Positions 1 through 10,857 of a stretch of 64,000 bases of DNA are shown here, piece by piece. The stretch spans positions 15,066,001 through 15,130,000 of the forward strand of contig OX442316.1 of the NCBI GenBank assembly GCA_949358305.1. Direction: 5' to 3'. Both the position numbers and the translations under genes were made by a program. The stretch is from Strigamia acuminata (lineage: Eukaryota > Arthropoda > Chilopoda > Geophilomorpha > Linotaeniidae). The notes beneath the pieces are model-generated. The model was not told where the DNA came from. It did no database searches and was given only the letters and a program-made list of their open reading frames with translations. The stretch's first letter is position 1, and each line of letters begins with the position of its first letter.

Positions 1-222
1 TATCCGTGCACGGGAACCCGCTTGTTAATACATTAGTCTTTACAGTCGGTTTAATAATACACAATTTCATTTAATCTGCACTCCGTTGTAAGCGTGTTAT
101 TGTTGGTAATGAATGGTTTGAACGCTTGTAACCTGGTAACAGAAAATTAGAAACGACAGACTTGGCGTGATAGCAATTTATGAAATGAAACAGATATTGA
201 AAAGGAGTCCGAGCAGAGCAGA

Positions 223-444
223 ATGTTACAACTGCGGTTGACTGTAATGGTTTTCTTCTTGTTTTTAATCTTTGAATTCGATCAGTTTCAGTGGTAAGAA
301 TTGTTAAGTTATTTATTTCTGCTTTTGCATTTGATTGAAACATCTTTTTTATTTGTCTTGTTTGTTTTCTTTGTAAAGCCATGAGGATTTGGATTGATAC
401 ATTTTTACCTGCAAATTATTCTGCGGTGTCAGCTTGAGGAAATG
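223..444 (+). pseudogene. Relic of a Cys-loop receptor 5' end (exons 1-2 only)
   Basis: Exon 1 (223-293) encodes a 23-residue signal peptide starting MLQLRLTVMVFFLF and ends in a GTAAGA donor. Exon 2 (379-444) should encode the short segment with the motif LPANYS, but has one extra T after GAGGAT, giving a TGA stop within six codons, and a second TGA near its end. No later exons follow; the next coding exon belongs to unit 1. Bases 1-700 are a near-identical copy of 55509-56860, the start of unit 10, without the 0.66-kb transposon found there. I read it as a recently duplicated, truncated fragment. The window begins inside the duplicated segment, so its left limit is unknown. Confidence 0.8.
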
Positions 445-706
445 GTTGTAGCAATAACTTAACAGTAGGGAGTATGGACTTTGTAAAATTTGATTAAACT
501 TTGTGGCTAGTTCGCAATTAAATCACTTTTGTAGAAGTAATGACTTTTAGAAAGTTAGTTTCAGACCATTACACGTTTGGATTGGTTTTGCACAAATTAA
601 GAAGGAAATGGACATGACAAATCCAATGAGACGTGTTTTGTTAACGTAGCGTCGTTGCAACATGATTTTTCAAGTTGTAACTTCTTAGCCAACATCGTTA
701 GACTAA

Positions 707-737
707 AAATCGTCCTAGGTTGAACCTAGGACGATTT
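707..737. repeat. Perfect short hairpin
   Basis: A 15-base arm reading AAATCGTCCTAGGTT is followed by one base and its reverse complement. The paralogous copy near 56880 lacks it, so it arose after the duplication. Function unknown. Confidence 0.6.
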
Positions 738-844
738 ACTACAGGACTTCACGTCTAGCAAAATTTAATTGTTAGACCGTCAAGCGATTCTGTCTTGTGA
801 TTGTAGCACCATTCAGCAGAAATGGCACAAGATGACGTCATTTT

Positions 845-1055
845 GCGGGCAAATGGTGGACAACTGACATGACATCCCGCATTTGCATTTTAAGAGGACA
901 TTTATATTTTATGTTTAAATTAAAAATAATATCTGAAAATTATTTATTACATTTTTAGATATTATTTTTAAATCAAACGATAAATAAAATTGAACTATGT
1001 TATAACATCCTCCAAAAATGTAAATGTGGGATGTCAATTGTCCGCCATTTGGGGC
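845..1055. mobile_element. Palindromic MITE-like element
   Basis: Two arms of about 43 bp (about 850-895 and 1015-1055) are imperfect inverted repeats containing GTTGTCC and CATCCCGCATTTGCATTTT. The AT-rich centre holds a second inverted pair (AATAATATCTGAAAATTA against TTTTTAGATATTATT). No coding capacity. The superfamily cannot be named from the ends visible. Confidence 0.6.
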
Positions 1056-1069
1056 CATCCATCAAGAAC

Positions 1070-1295
1070 GTTTAATAGTCCAGGCGTTTATATATTTTTT
1101 TCAGCCGACCCACCCGGCGCCTACATGAAACCCGGCGCGTATTTAGACCCGGCGCATAACCGAATAATCACCGATTTTTGGCAAGAAATGGTGATTTTTC
1201 CGTTAAAATCACCGATTTTTTTGCAAAAAATTGGTGATTTTACTGGGCCCGACGCTTACACGGGACCGGCGACCAAATGAACCCCGGCTATAATA
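1070..1295. mobile_element. CCCGGCGC-rich repeat family, copy 1
   Basis: Contains CCGACCCACCCGGCGC, then paired CACCGATTTTT/AAAATCACCGAT segments, then GGGCCCGACGC. The same block recurs at about 6300-6520 and about 43994-44250. The three copies share order and spacing, so this is a dispersed non-coding element. Its GC-rich ends stand out from the AT-rich surroundings. No transposase is seen. Confidence 0.6.
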
Positions 1296-1299
1296 TGGG

Positions 1300-1736
1300 G
1301 CGCTACGGTAAGCAACAATAAACTGATTATTAGAAGTAATTTACAGCGTAGTACCAACATAATTTTATAAATTTTTATTTATAAATTAAAAAGATTAAAT
1401 TTATAATACTCAATTAGGAAAAATTAGGAAAAATAAAAATTGTGATTTTCACAACTAGTTTTGCGGTTTTGATTTTTCATAAAAAAAAAACCCGTGATGT
1501 CTGGTTTTGGTTAAACTGCATATCCAAACTCTACAAAGAATTTCAGAATATAAATCTGAATGCAATAAATTTTCTCTAGATGGGGCAGTCCCCTCGACCA
1601 GACACATTCTGGCGGACCCACCTACGTCCGAAATCATAGTTATTTTCAGATTGATCGCATTTTATTTCATCAATTGACAGGAGCTGTCAAAGTTGTCTCT
1701 TTTTATATTTGATTGTTTTCTGTGTGCCTGTAGTTT
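1300..1736. other. 5' flank of unit 1, partly conserved upstream of units 1, 2 and 4
   Basis: Bases 1575-1736 match 6550-6715 and 14465-14633, including a block reading CAGACACATTCTGGCGGACC. All three copies end in a pyrimidine-rich stretch and CTGTAG directly before TTTATGAAAATGG, which looks like a 3' splice site. The start codon therefore probably lies in a second exon, with an untranslated exon upstream. Bases 1308-1360 also match unit 9 intron 1 (50384-50440). No TATA box was identified. Confidence 0.45.
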
Positions 1737-4180
1737 ATGAAAATGGAGCGTAATGGAATGTTCTTTCAATTGACTTTACTATTTCTGTGTGTCCTCTACA
1801 AAGGAAGTTGGTAGGAAATTTAAACTTTTCTTATTTGTTTGCAAATCATTTTAGAGTTTAAACCTGTGTATTGAAGGTTGTTTCCAATTCATTTTATGGT
1901 TTTTATTTTGCTGAATTGCATAGCAATAACCTGGAGGGGCTTGTGCCATCTGATTATTCAATTTTAAAAGCAGACACAACTGTAACCTGGAAACTTAACG
2001 TCAAAGGGGTTTTACAACTACCAGCTAAAGACATGGTAATATTTAATCGGATCGTTTTTCTGCATGACTGTTTCTCTTTTTTCTGCTTGTTTTGTCCCGA
2101 CCAAAATTTAGTACGCATATTTGAAAAGTCACATTATTAGCTTAGACTAAACAGCATTTTAAACAGCTTATTTAAACTGCTTTATAGAGGGTTGTCTTGA
2201 TCTAACTTAAAAAATGACCAGTCGACAGTGTGGAATTAGCATGAATGTTTTATTGTAAAGAAAGTACACGCACGTCACAAAATAGCATTTAAAAATGGAG
2301 TGAAAAACAGTTTTAGTCTGTTTTCAGTCATAGTGGGCATGCGCACAACATTCATACAATAAATTCTTGTTGATTCTTTCAAGACAGGCCCTCGTCCACT
2401 CGGTTCATCTTGGTTCATCTTGGTTCATCTTGGGCCATTCCCAGCACCAAGAGTGGTCACATAGGCCAGACGTGTTAGCATCCACTTGGAACATAGCAAA
2501 CCACTCGCACCGAGACACACACTCATAGTGGGGATAACCTTAATTATGTGGTTTGTGTGTCTGTCCTAGCAATGTGGAAAGGCCTTGGAAAACTGACTCC
2601 TGGACGGTGATCGACAGCTACAAATAAAAGCACTATTTTGATCTAATTTTCAAGCGCTACCGGTACCAATCTGCGCTACTGGTACCACTCTGCGCTACTG
2701 ATACCACTCTGCACTACTGTTATTAGAATAGCTTGAACATCCTAACAATGCCAGTCCACACTCACAATATAATTTGTAGTGGATAAGTAGAACACAAAAA
2801 CAAATTTTCACAGTAGGTGTTTAAATTAAATTTTACCCTGAAGATTTTCAGTGTCGATGTACAGCTAACCGTAGAATGGTGTGACAACCAATTAACGCCG
2901 AATGAGGAAGCTTATGAAGAGACTACAACGCCGATAATTTTATCGAAAACAGTGGCAGATAAAATATTTTTTCCGCTACTAAAATTTACTAATTGCAAAG
3001 CTTGTGGCCAGTCAATTATCGATCCTAGTCAGCATTCCTTCAAGCTCTTAATGGTTATCTGTATTAATTACAGTTTTAGGTAAAATAATTTTAGCTTTAA
3101 TTACACCAGTAGCGTGTAATTAAATTGTTAATTTTTTCAGAAAAGAAATTAACTTTAATTGCATTTTTGATTTGAGTCGATATCCATTTGATGTACAAAT
3201 TTGTAGAATCGACGTTATGCTAGGTAGACACCATGTTAAAGTTGCATTTAAATTTAAAATAATTGTTTTTCTTTTTTTTTTTTAGTAACAGGCTTCGGAC
3301 AAAAAATTAATTTACCTCTCGATGATGATAAAGAATTCTACAAAACGTTTGTTACAAATGAATTGACAATGCCGTCTGAATTCAAACTCAAAAAAGTAGA
3401 AGTGGTAAATACTGAATGCAAGGACTTCGACGATGGAAATATGAACCAAAATAGTAAGAAATTTAATTAAATTAAATTTTTTTTATATATATTTTTTTAG
3501 TCTCTTGTTTCAGTTACAAATTCACATTTGAGAGAACAATTTTGCAAAATATACTTCTCATATTCCTCCCAAGTACTCTAATTGTGATGCTCTCCTGGAT
3601 ATCCTTTTGGCTGGACGTGGACTTGGCAGGGCCAAGAGTGGCATTGGGTCAAACTTCACTGCTTACGTTGGCTGCTCAATTCAATTCTGTGCAAAATAAG
3701 TTGCCGCCTGTTTCGACTGTAAAGGCGCTTGATATTTGGATGTTTACTTGTATATTTTTGGCTTTTGCGTCGATATTGGAGTATGCCTTGGCTTACAATT
3801 GCAGAAAACGTTCTGCATCAGAAAAAAACAAAATAGGACCATACAGAAAAGTAATATTTATTTCTCTTCATTTAATTCTGAATACTGCAAATCAATTTTT
3901 TAGTTGCAGATGCAGGACATGTATTTATATAAGAAAAAAAAGGAACGTTCTGCCCCAGGAAAAAATAAAATAGGACTATACAGAAAAGTAATATATATTT
4001 CTCTTTATTTAATTCTGAATGTACCATAAATCATTGTTTTTCTTTCAGGTAAAACTCCTGTGCGAGAAGAAGAAATGTTCCATCTCATCCAGATCAGTTG
4101 ACTTCTGGGCTAAAATTTTTTTCCCATTGACATTTTTAATATTTAATATTGCTTTCTGGGGCGTTCTGTTTCTCAACTAA
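1737..4180 (+). CDS. Cys-loop ion channel subunit, unit 1 (intact, 8 exons)
   Basis: Exons: 1737-1810, 1924-2035, 2844-3079, 3141-3223, 3286-3453, 3501-3850, 3910-3987, 4049-4180; 410 codons, all introns GT-AG with consistent phases. Order: signal peptide; beta strands ending FSVD..L...W.D.QL; a TNCKACGQ segment; Cys-loop C-13 residues-C with YPFDV; MPSEFKL strand; second Cys pair; M1 (LIVMLSWISFWLD); M2 (GPRVALGQTSLLTLAAQ); M3 (KALDIWMF...EYALAY); short loop; M4 (VDFWAKIFFPLTFLIFNIAF). It is a plasma-membrane pentameric channel subunit of glycine/GABA/GluCl-like layout. The filter is G-P-R, not P-A-R. Exons 2 and 3 of the other subfamilies are fused here, and exon 7 is an extra chimeric exon. 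ATG at 1737 is chosen because units 3 and 5 also begin MK; ATG at 1743 has a better context. AATAAA lies near 4613. The ligand is unknown. Confidence 0.88.
2395..2725. repeat. Intron 2 repeats of unit 1
   Basis: A three-fold repeat of GGTTCATCTT (about 2401-2430) and a run of about 19-bp units of the form GCGCTACTGGTACCACTCT (about 2653-2720, three to four copies). The second array recurs in intron 2 of units 2 and 4 with different copy number, so it is a variable tandem repeat carried with the gene duplications. Confidence 0.7.
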
Positions 4181-4960
4181 TTAATAATAATTACTAATCG
4201 TCATTTTAGACTTGTCCACAGAAGGATACACGTTTTAACTACAGCGTGCGATTAATACCAATGTCATTTCTAATATTTAATTATGCATTCCGCCTTTTAA
4301 AGATACGAGTCGTTAGACCGATCCGTTTTTTTTCAAAAAAAGTTCATGACATAAAATGTCACACAATAAAATTAATATGTAATCACGATAAGTAACTCCA
4401 AACCGATATAACTAAGCTTCTAATTCGTTTATGAATACGGGTGATTGCACTGATTAATATCATTTTGAAAAATTTATGATGTAAGATTTATGATGCAAAA
4501 TGAATATGTAATCATAATATGTTATTTATTATCTAACCTAAACTACAACTACATTTCCATCAGTATTTTATTCTCATATGACAATGTGTACAATACATCA
4601 TACTGTATAATAATAAATAAAGTTCAGAGTTCAGACGTAAAATCGCTTCTGAAGTCTTGAAAATTTTTTTTAAAAAAAAATTAAAATTATTTTGAAAATT
4701 CTGGTGAAGTTTTTTGAAACTTCTGGAGAAGTGTTTTGAAAATTCTGGAGAAGTTTTCTGGAAAAGTCTGGAGAAGTTTTCTGGAAAAGTCTGGAGATCG
4801 CACTGGAATTATCATCTCAGATACCATGAGTGCAGTATTCAAATCAATGTCCTAAAATAATATTGAAATAAATATATTTTAGTTTCGAATGTTGATGGAA
4901 ATATCAAAGACTTGTTCTAAATTGTAAAGATTTCTTTTTTGTATCTGGTTATCTAGTTAT
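4181..4960. other. 3' flank of unit 1
   Basis: Probable 3' UTR and spacer. AATAAATAAAG at about 4610-4621 is the likely polyadenylation signal, matched at 9900-9910 after unit 2. Bases 4640-4800 hold a degenerate repeat of about 17-20 bp built on TTCTGGAGAAGTTTT, also present in a shorter form at 9960-10060. Bases 4797-4837 (GCACTGGAATTATCATCTCA) recur at about 17710 and 19800 upstream of other units. No gene seen. Confidence 0.55.
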
Positions 4961-4964
4961 TGCC

Positions 4965-5325
4965 ATAGAGTACTCTATGTTATTGCCATTGCCAAACCGA
5001 AACATATGTCGCGTCGTGACAGTTTTCGCGAGAATTAGCGGGAAAGAAACAACATTTATTTTGGTTAGTTCGCTACGCGGTCCGATGTTTGTTTCACAGC
5101 CAGAAATGCATATACTAGTACAGGTATCGACAACAATACAGTTGCCAACTATGATAAAATAACATTCCACAAGCCATGACCCATGACTACTTTTGATAAA
5201 ACGTGAACTCAGCTTGGCCTTGAAACAGCAACAACAAAGAGCAACATGGCGGCACTTTATTGTAGCCCGAGATGGCGGATGCTGGCAGATATCGTCATCG
5301 TGAAAGCCAAATGGTTCGAAGGTTA
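4965..5325 (+). promoter_or_regulatory. Candidate promoter and untranslated first exon, block 1
   Basis: One of three homologous blocks (others 13095-13465, 22250-22705). It contains TTTCGCGAGA at 5024-5033, a weaker form of the TCTCGCGAGA element, then CAACATGGCGGC (5242-5253) and GAGATGGCGG, which match the YY1-type start-site motif. A GTTAGT splice donor follows at 5322. This order is typical of a TATA-less start site with a short first exon. The nearest downstream acceptor in front of a start codon is that of unit 2 at 6712. The motif meanings come from vertebrate promoters; use here is inferred. Confidence 0.45.
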
Positions 5326-6053
5326 GTCCAAATCATGTTAAATTTTTTTTTATTTTTTAGACAACAAATAATACAATTAATTTTTATATGAAAATATAAC
5401 AAAATGAAAATATCTATACAAAAATAATGAGTAAAGAAAAGGCTGCAAAATCAATCACAACAGTTTCTTGGTTTCCTAGAGACAGCATATTAAAAATGTA
5501 TGCAAATGTACCAATAGATGGTGCTGTTCTTTATTTAGCGGAAAATTTGAACTTAGACATAAATAAACTATTTAAAACTCACGTTAATAGCATTTTTATA
5601 ATAAACATTCTGCAATGTCTATTGAGTGAAGGTTGAACTAACAAGTAGACCGCAGGAGTGTGTAATCTACAATTGTCTAAATTTTTTTAAATGCACCTCT
5701 CTCTCACATTGTTACAAACAGTTACAACGCACAGAATTCTTTACTGAGTGTTGTAACACTACTTTTTTATTTTTTGAGTAAAAAGGCCAATTTTATCATT
5801 ACACTTGGTGAATAGGCTGCTGGACATGTGACATCATGAATAGTGAATTATGAATTATGAATTAAGAGTAGTTACAATGAATTAAAATGGATTTTTTGGT
5901 GCATATTTTATGCGCATAAAACAAATTTTATTATGCATAAAAATCCGGGGTTTAATAATTAATGTTTTGTCACCTGGCAACATAAAATTAAAGTGAACAT
6001 ACATACCGTTACAGTTTGTGGTTAAAACTGCTATTTCTGTTTAACGGGCCAGA

Positions 6054-6129
6054 ATGTTGTCACTCAAGACTTTAGTACTGTAGTTGTGTTTACTGTAATA
6101 CAAGTTGCAGAAGGAGGTGATCATCACAG
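6054..6129 (+). pseudogene. Relic exon 1 of a unit 9-like receptor
   Basis: The start MLSLKTL matches unit 9 exon 1 (50133-50206) base for base, but a short insertion after ACTTTAGTA creates a TAG stop at the tenth codon. The GTAGGA donor after CATCACAG is kept. No matching later exons are found before unit 2, so this is a fragment left by duplication. Confidence 0.7.
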
Positions 6130-6170
6130 GTAGGACATTTGTGTTTAATTGATCTTGTACCTTAACTACA

Positions 6171-6290
6171 GTTTGTGCCCAGTATTTTGATGCTAAATTC
6201 GTACTGCATATCTCATTCTGCGCAGATGATTTTCTAATTCCAGTAGTTATTTAGCAGTATTAAGCCTAATATTAGGCCTAATAATGCTAA
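6171..6290. mobile_element. Half copy of the TATCTTGATGC palindromic MITE
   Basis: CCCAGTATTTTGATGCTAAATTCGTACTGC and onward matches the left half of the full palindrome at about 50253-50577 in unit 9 intron 1. The right half is replaced by a CCCGGCGC repeat. Confidence 0.6.
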
Positions 6291-6299
6291 AACAAGTAA

Positions 6300-6520
6300 A
6301 TACCATACCGCCCCGTTTAATAGCCCAGGTGTTTATATTTTTCTTTTCAGCCGACCCACCCGGCGCTTACATGAAACCCTGCGCATATTCAGACCCGGCG
6401 CATAACCGAATAATCACCGATTTTTGGCAAGAAATGGTGATTTTTCCGTTAAAATCACTGATTTTTTGCAAAAATTCCAGGAATTGCGGCTGATTGCCCG
6501 GTGCTTAAGCAGTATTAAGC
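6300..6520. mobile_element. CCCGGCGC-rich repeat family, copy 2
   Basis: Same block as 1070-1295: GACCCACCCGGCGC, GCATAACCGAATAATCACCG and the paired GATTTTT/AAAATCA segments. It is inserted into the half-MITE at 6171-6290. The end is cut short compared with copy 1. Confidence 0.6.
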
Positions 6521-6715
6521 TTAATTTTAGGCCTAATAATGAAAAATAGCAGGGCACTCCCCTCGACCAGACACATTCTGGCGGACCCACCTACGACCGA
6601 AATCAAAGTTACTTTGAGATTTTATTTTTTCTTTTTTCGCATTTTATTACATCAATTGATTGCTATTAAAGTTGTCTCTCTTTATATTTGATTGTTTTCT
6701 GTGTACCTGTAGTTT

Positions 6716-9458
6716 ATGAAAATGGAGCGTAACGGAATGTTCTTTCAATTGACTTTACTATTTTTGTGTGTCCTCTACAAAGGAAGTTGGTAAGAAATGT
6801 AAACTTTTCTTATTTGTTTGCAAATCATTTTAGTGTTTAAACCTATATAAGGTTGTTTTCAATTCATTTTATGGTTTTTATTTTGCTGAATTGCATAGCA
6901 ATAACCTGGAGGGGCTTGTGCCATCTGATTATTCAATTTTAAAAGCAGACACAACTGTAACCTGGAAACTTAACGTCAAAGGGGTTTTACAACTATCAGC
7001 TAAAAACATGGTAATATTTAATCGGGTCGTTTTTCTGCATGACTGTTTCTTTTTTCTGCTTGTTTTGTAACGAGCAAAATTTAGTGGACATATTTGAAAA
7101 GTCACATTATTAGCTTAGACTAAACAGCATTTTAAACTGCTTATTTAAAGTAGGTGCATTCAAAATGTTATTCAATGGGAATGACGTCACGTACAAACAC
7201 GAAACGAGTTTTGCATATGTTTTAGAGTTTTTGAATGCACCTACTGCTTTACAGAGGGTTGTCTTGATCTAACTTAAAAAATGTGACTGATTTAGTCTGT
7301 TTTCAGTCATAGTGGGCATGCTCACAACATTTATACAATAAATTCTTGTTGATTCTGTCAAGACAGGTCCTCGTCCACTCAGTTCATCTTGGCGATACTT
7401 AATGACTTGGCTGTTGGGCCATTTCCAACACCAAGAGTGGTCACATAAGCCAGACGTGATAGCATCCACTTGGAACATAGCAAACCACTCGCACCGAGGC
7501 ACACACGTCCTGGTCGGTGTCCAACAACTCTCTCCTCACCACACCACTCAGCTCCCTTCTCCCCCAGGAAAGGGGATGACCTTTGGGGCCGTACGGCGGT
7601 GTGTGGCAGTGCTGCAGGGCACCTAGGTGGCCAAGCGGTCACATCAGGTCTTCGTCCACTCTGTTCATCTTGGCCGAGGCACACACTCATTGCGGGGATA
7701 ACCTTAATCGTGTGGTTTGTGTGTCTGTCCTAGCAATGTGGAAAGGCATCGGAAAACTGACCCCTAGACGGTGATCGACCGCTACAAATAAAAGCACTAT
7801 TTTGATCTAATTTTCAAGCGCTACCGGTACCACTTTGTGCTACCGGTACCACTCTGCGCTACTGGTACCACTGCGCTACTGGTACCACTCTGCGCTACTG
7901 GTACCACTCTGCGCTACTGATACCACTCTGCACTACTGTTCTTAGGATAGCTCGAACATCTTAGCAATGCCCGTCCACACTCGCAATATAATTTGTAGTG
8001 GATAAGTAGAACACAATTACAAATTTTCATAGTAGGTGTACACTACTATTTACTGTTTTTTTTTTAATTAATTAATACAATTTTTTTTTTAATTTTAACC
8101 TGAAGATTTTCAGTGTCGATGTGCAGCTAACCGTAGAATGGTGTGACAACCAATTAACGCCGAATGAGGAAGCCTATGAAGAGACTACAACGACGATAAC
8201 TTTATCGAAAACAGTGGCAGATAAAATATTTTTTCCGCAACTAAAATTTACTAATTGCAAAGCTTGTGGCCAGTCAATCATCGATCCTCATCAGCATTCC
8301 TTCAAGCTCGTAATGGCTATCTGTATTAATTACAGTTTCAGGTAAAATAATTTGAGCTTTAATTACACCAGTATAGCGTGTAATTAAGTTGTTAATTTTT
8401 TCAGAAAAGAAATTAACTTTAATTGCATTTTTGATTTGAGTCGATATCCATTTGATGTACAAATTTGTAGAATCGACGTTATGCTAAGTACAACCCATGG
8501 TAAAGTTGCATTTAAATTAAAAAAGAATATAGAAGTATATGTATATTTTTTTTTCTTTTTTAGTGGACGACTTAGAACAAAAAATTAATTTACCTCTCGA
8601 TGCTGAAAAAGAATTCTACAAAAAGTTTGTTACAAATGAATTGACAATGCCGTCTGAATTCAAACTCAAACAAGTAGAAGTGGTCGATACTGAATGCAAG
8701 GACGTCGACAATGGAAATATGAACCAAAATAGTAAGGAAAATTAAATTAAATTTTTTTTTTTTTAAATTTTTTTTTAGGCTCTTGTTTCAGTTATGTCTT
8801 CACATTTGAGAGAACCATTTTGCAACATATACTTCTCATATTCCTCCCAAGTACTCTAATTGTAATGCTCTCTTGGATATCCTTTTGGCTGGACGTGGAC
8901 TTGGCAGGGCCAAGAGTGGCACTGGGTCAAACTTCACTGCTCACTTTGGCTGCTCAATTCAATTCTGTGCAAAATAATTTGCCGCCTGTTTCGACTGTAA
9001 AGGCGCTTGATATTTGGATGTTTACTTGTATATTTTTGGCTTTTGCGTCGATATCGGAGTATGCCTTGGCTTACAATTGCAGAAAAAGTTCTGCACCAGG
9101 AAGAAACAAAATAGGACCTTACCGACAAGTAATATTTATTTCTCTTCATTTAATTCTGAATATTGCAAATCAATTTTTTAGTTGCAGATGCAGGAGATGT
9201 ATTTATATAAGAAAAAAAGGGAACGTTCTGCCGCAGGAAAAAATAAAATAGGAATATACAGAAAAGTAATATATATTTCTCTTCATTTAATTCTGAATGT
9301 ACCACAAATCATTATTTTTCTTGCAGGTGAAACTCCTGTACGAGAAGAAGAAATGTTTGATCCCATCCAGATCAGTTGACTTCTGGGCTAAAATCTTTTT
9401 CCCATTGACATTTTTAATATTTAATATTGCTTTCTGGGGCGTTCTGTTTCTCAACTAA
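6716..9458 (+). CDS. Cys-loop ion channel subunit, unit 2 (intact, 8 exons)
   Basis: Exons: 6716-6789, 6899-7010, 8106-8341, 8405-8487, 8564-8731, 8779-9128, 9188-9265, 9327-9458; 410 codons, the same exon lengths as unit 1, so the two are recent tandem duplicates. Cys-loop, second Cys pair, M1-M4 and the G-P-R filter (DLAGPRVALGQTSLLTLAAQ) are all kept. Extracellular changes from unit 1 include D/E and K/Q swaps around the PLDAEKEFYKKF segment and HQH for SQH after the CxxC motif. The extra exon 7 (MQEMYLYKKKRERSAAGK) lengthens the intracellular loop by 26 residues. Intron 2 has grown to 1.1 kb by insertion of repeats and a MITE. ATG at 6722 is an in-frame alternative with a stronger context. 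AATAAA lies at about 9900. Confidence 0.88.
7151..7243. mobile_element. TAGGTGCATTCAA foldback MITE, short copy
   Basis: Ends TAGGTGCATTCAAAA and TTTTTGAATGCACCTA are inverted repeats. The body (CAATGGGAATGACGTCACGT, ACGAAACGAGTTTTGCATA) is half of the complete palindrome at 56233-56394. It lies in intron 2 of unit 2 and is absent from units 1 and 4. Confidence 0.8.
7290..7935. repeat. Shared intron 2 block with tandem repeats
   Basis: Matches 2330-2720 and 15235-15600. It contains CACTTGGAACATAGCAAACC, a 0.18-kb GC-rich stretch unique to this copy (about 7505-7680) and about six copies of the 19-bp GCGCTACTGGTACCACTCT unit (about 7808-7935). On the - strand, 7269-7502 is open for 77 codons with CEWFAMFQVD near its start, and 15217-15435 gives a similar frame. 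This may only reflect recent duplication. Confidence 0.6.
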
Positions 9459-10857
9459 TTAATAATAATTACTAATCGTCATTTTAGACTTGTCCACAGA
9501 AGGATACACGTTTTAATTACGGCGTGCGATTTAATACCAATGTCATTTCTAATATTTTCTTGTGCATACCGCCTTTTAAAGATACGAGTCGTTAGACCGA
9601 TCCGTTTTTTTTCAAAAAAGTTCGTGACATATAATATCACACAATAAAATTAATATGTAATCATGACAGGTACCTCTAAACCTATATAACTAAGCTTATA
9701 ATTATTTTATGAATACGAGTCATTACACTGATTAATATCATTTTGAATAATTTATGATGTAGGATTGATGATGCAAAATGAATATGTAATCATAATACCT
9801 ATGTAATTTATTATCTATAATCACGAGAAACCTAGACTACAACTACGTTTCCATCAGTATTTTATTCTCTTATGACAATGTGTGCAGTATATTATATAAT
9901 AATAAATAAAGTTCAGACGTTAAATCACTTCTGAAGTCTTGAAAATTTAAAAGTTTAAATTTTTTTGAAATTTCTGGAGAAATTTTTTAAAAATTCTGAA
10001 GAAATTTTTTGATAATTCTGGAGACATTTTTTGAAAAGTTTGGAGAAATTTTTTGTGTTAAATTTTAAAATTTTTTTTTTCAAATACATTATTTGTCAGC
10101 AAAACAACACCAAAAGTTGATTATTCTTGATAATAAATACAATGACATATCCGTTTTGCTTTTTTCAGTTTTCTTTATTTTTTTTTTCTTTATTTCTTTT
10201 TATTCCTTGAATTGTTGGTTAACACGCGTGCAACGAAACAAATCATTTTATTAATAACTAATGAGAAAAACAGTACGAAAGAAACAATTCCCATGCTTGT
10301 TTGTGGTTATACCGTATTTACTCCTTGCTGTTCCTTTTTCTCTTCTCTCTCTACCACAGGATGAATGTACAGTATGAAATTCCGATAATAATTCCAGTGC
10401 GATCGCACTAAAATCAGAATTAAACAGAATTAAAATCAGAATTAAACAAATAATAATAATTAAAATATCTTCACAAAAATAACGAGTACATAAAAAAACT
10501 GCAAAATCAATCACTGGTTTTTGGTTTCCAGGAGACAGCAAATTAAAAATGTAGACAAATGTCAAACACTTCACTCCAACTTGATAATGATAATATGTTT
10601 GTCTCAGACCAACAACCAATTATTAGCGTATTAAAAACAGATTAGACAGCTCCTACAATATTGACTTTCAATTGTTCTCTTGTCGGTTGAAGAAGTTGCA
10701 GCCACTTCATTCACTGTCGAAGGTAGGAATTTTTCATTTCAGAATTATTTTCTGTCTTGGAGTGATTTGAGCACTCCTTTTATTGTCATTTCTTGTCGTT
10801 GATGATGCATAAATAAAATCAATTTAAACACTTTAATTACAGGTACCAGTAATTAAC
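9459..10857. other. Spacer between units 2 and 3, with candidate 5' UTR exon of unit 3
   Basis: Holds the unit 2 polyadenylation region (about 9900), an AT-rich TTCTGGAGAAATTTTTT repeat (9960-10070), and a region from 10360 homologous to 17640-18420. A likely untranslated exon ends at 10722 (CGAAG, donor GTAGGA); the acceptor AATTACAG ends at 10842, 15 bases before the unit 3 ATG. A 122-codon - strand open frame at 10251-10619 has no support from the paralogous copy. Confidence 0.45.

Larger units (their letters stand above)
5440..6300 (+). other. Duplicated upstream region with a broken first exon
   Basis: Bases 5440-5520 (GGCTGCAAAATCAATCAC and following) match about 10500-10560 and 18190-18260. 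Bases 5580-5640 match 43484-43515 and 49922-49985 upstream of units 8 and 9. Bases 5990-6290 match 50050-50370 (start of unit 9). A 69-codon open frame at 5427-5636 is not conserved as protein between these copies, so I do not call it a gene. Confidence 0.55.

Noticed and set aside
3542-3973. Reading through intron 6 of unit 1 as an exon extension
   Set aside because: Intron 6 is 59 bases, not a multiple of three, and read-through ends in the wrong frame; the splice sites are consensus.
5427-5636. 69-codon open frame on the + strand
   Set aside because: It spans a duplicated leader; the copies at 10500 and 18200 do not keep the frame.
10251-10619. 122-codon open frame on the - strand
   Set aside because: Hydrophobic by composition, no motif, and the paralogous leader at 17640-18360 is not open.
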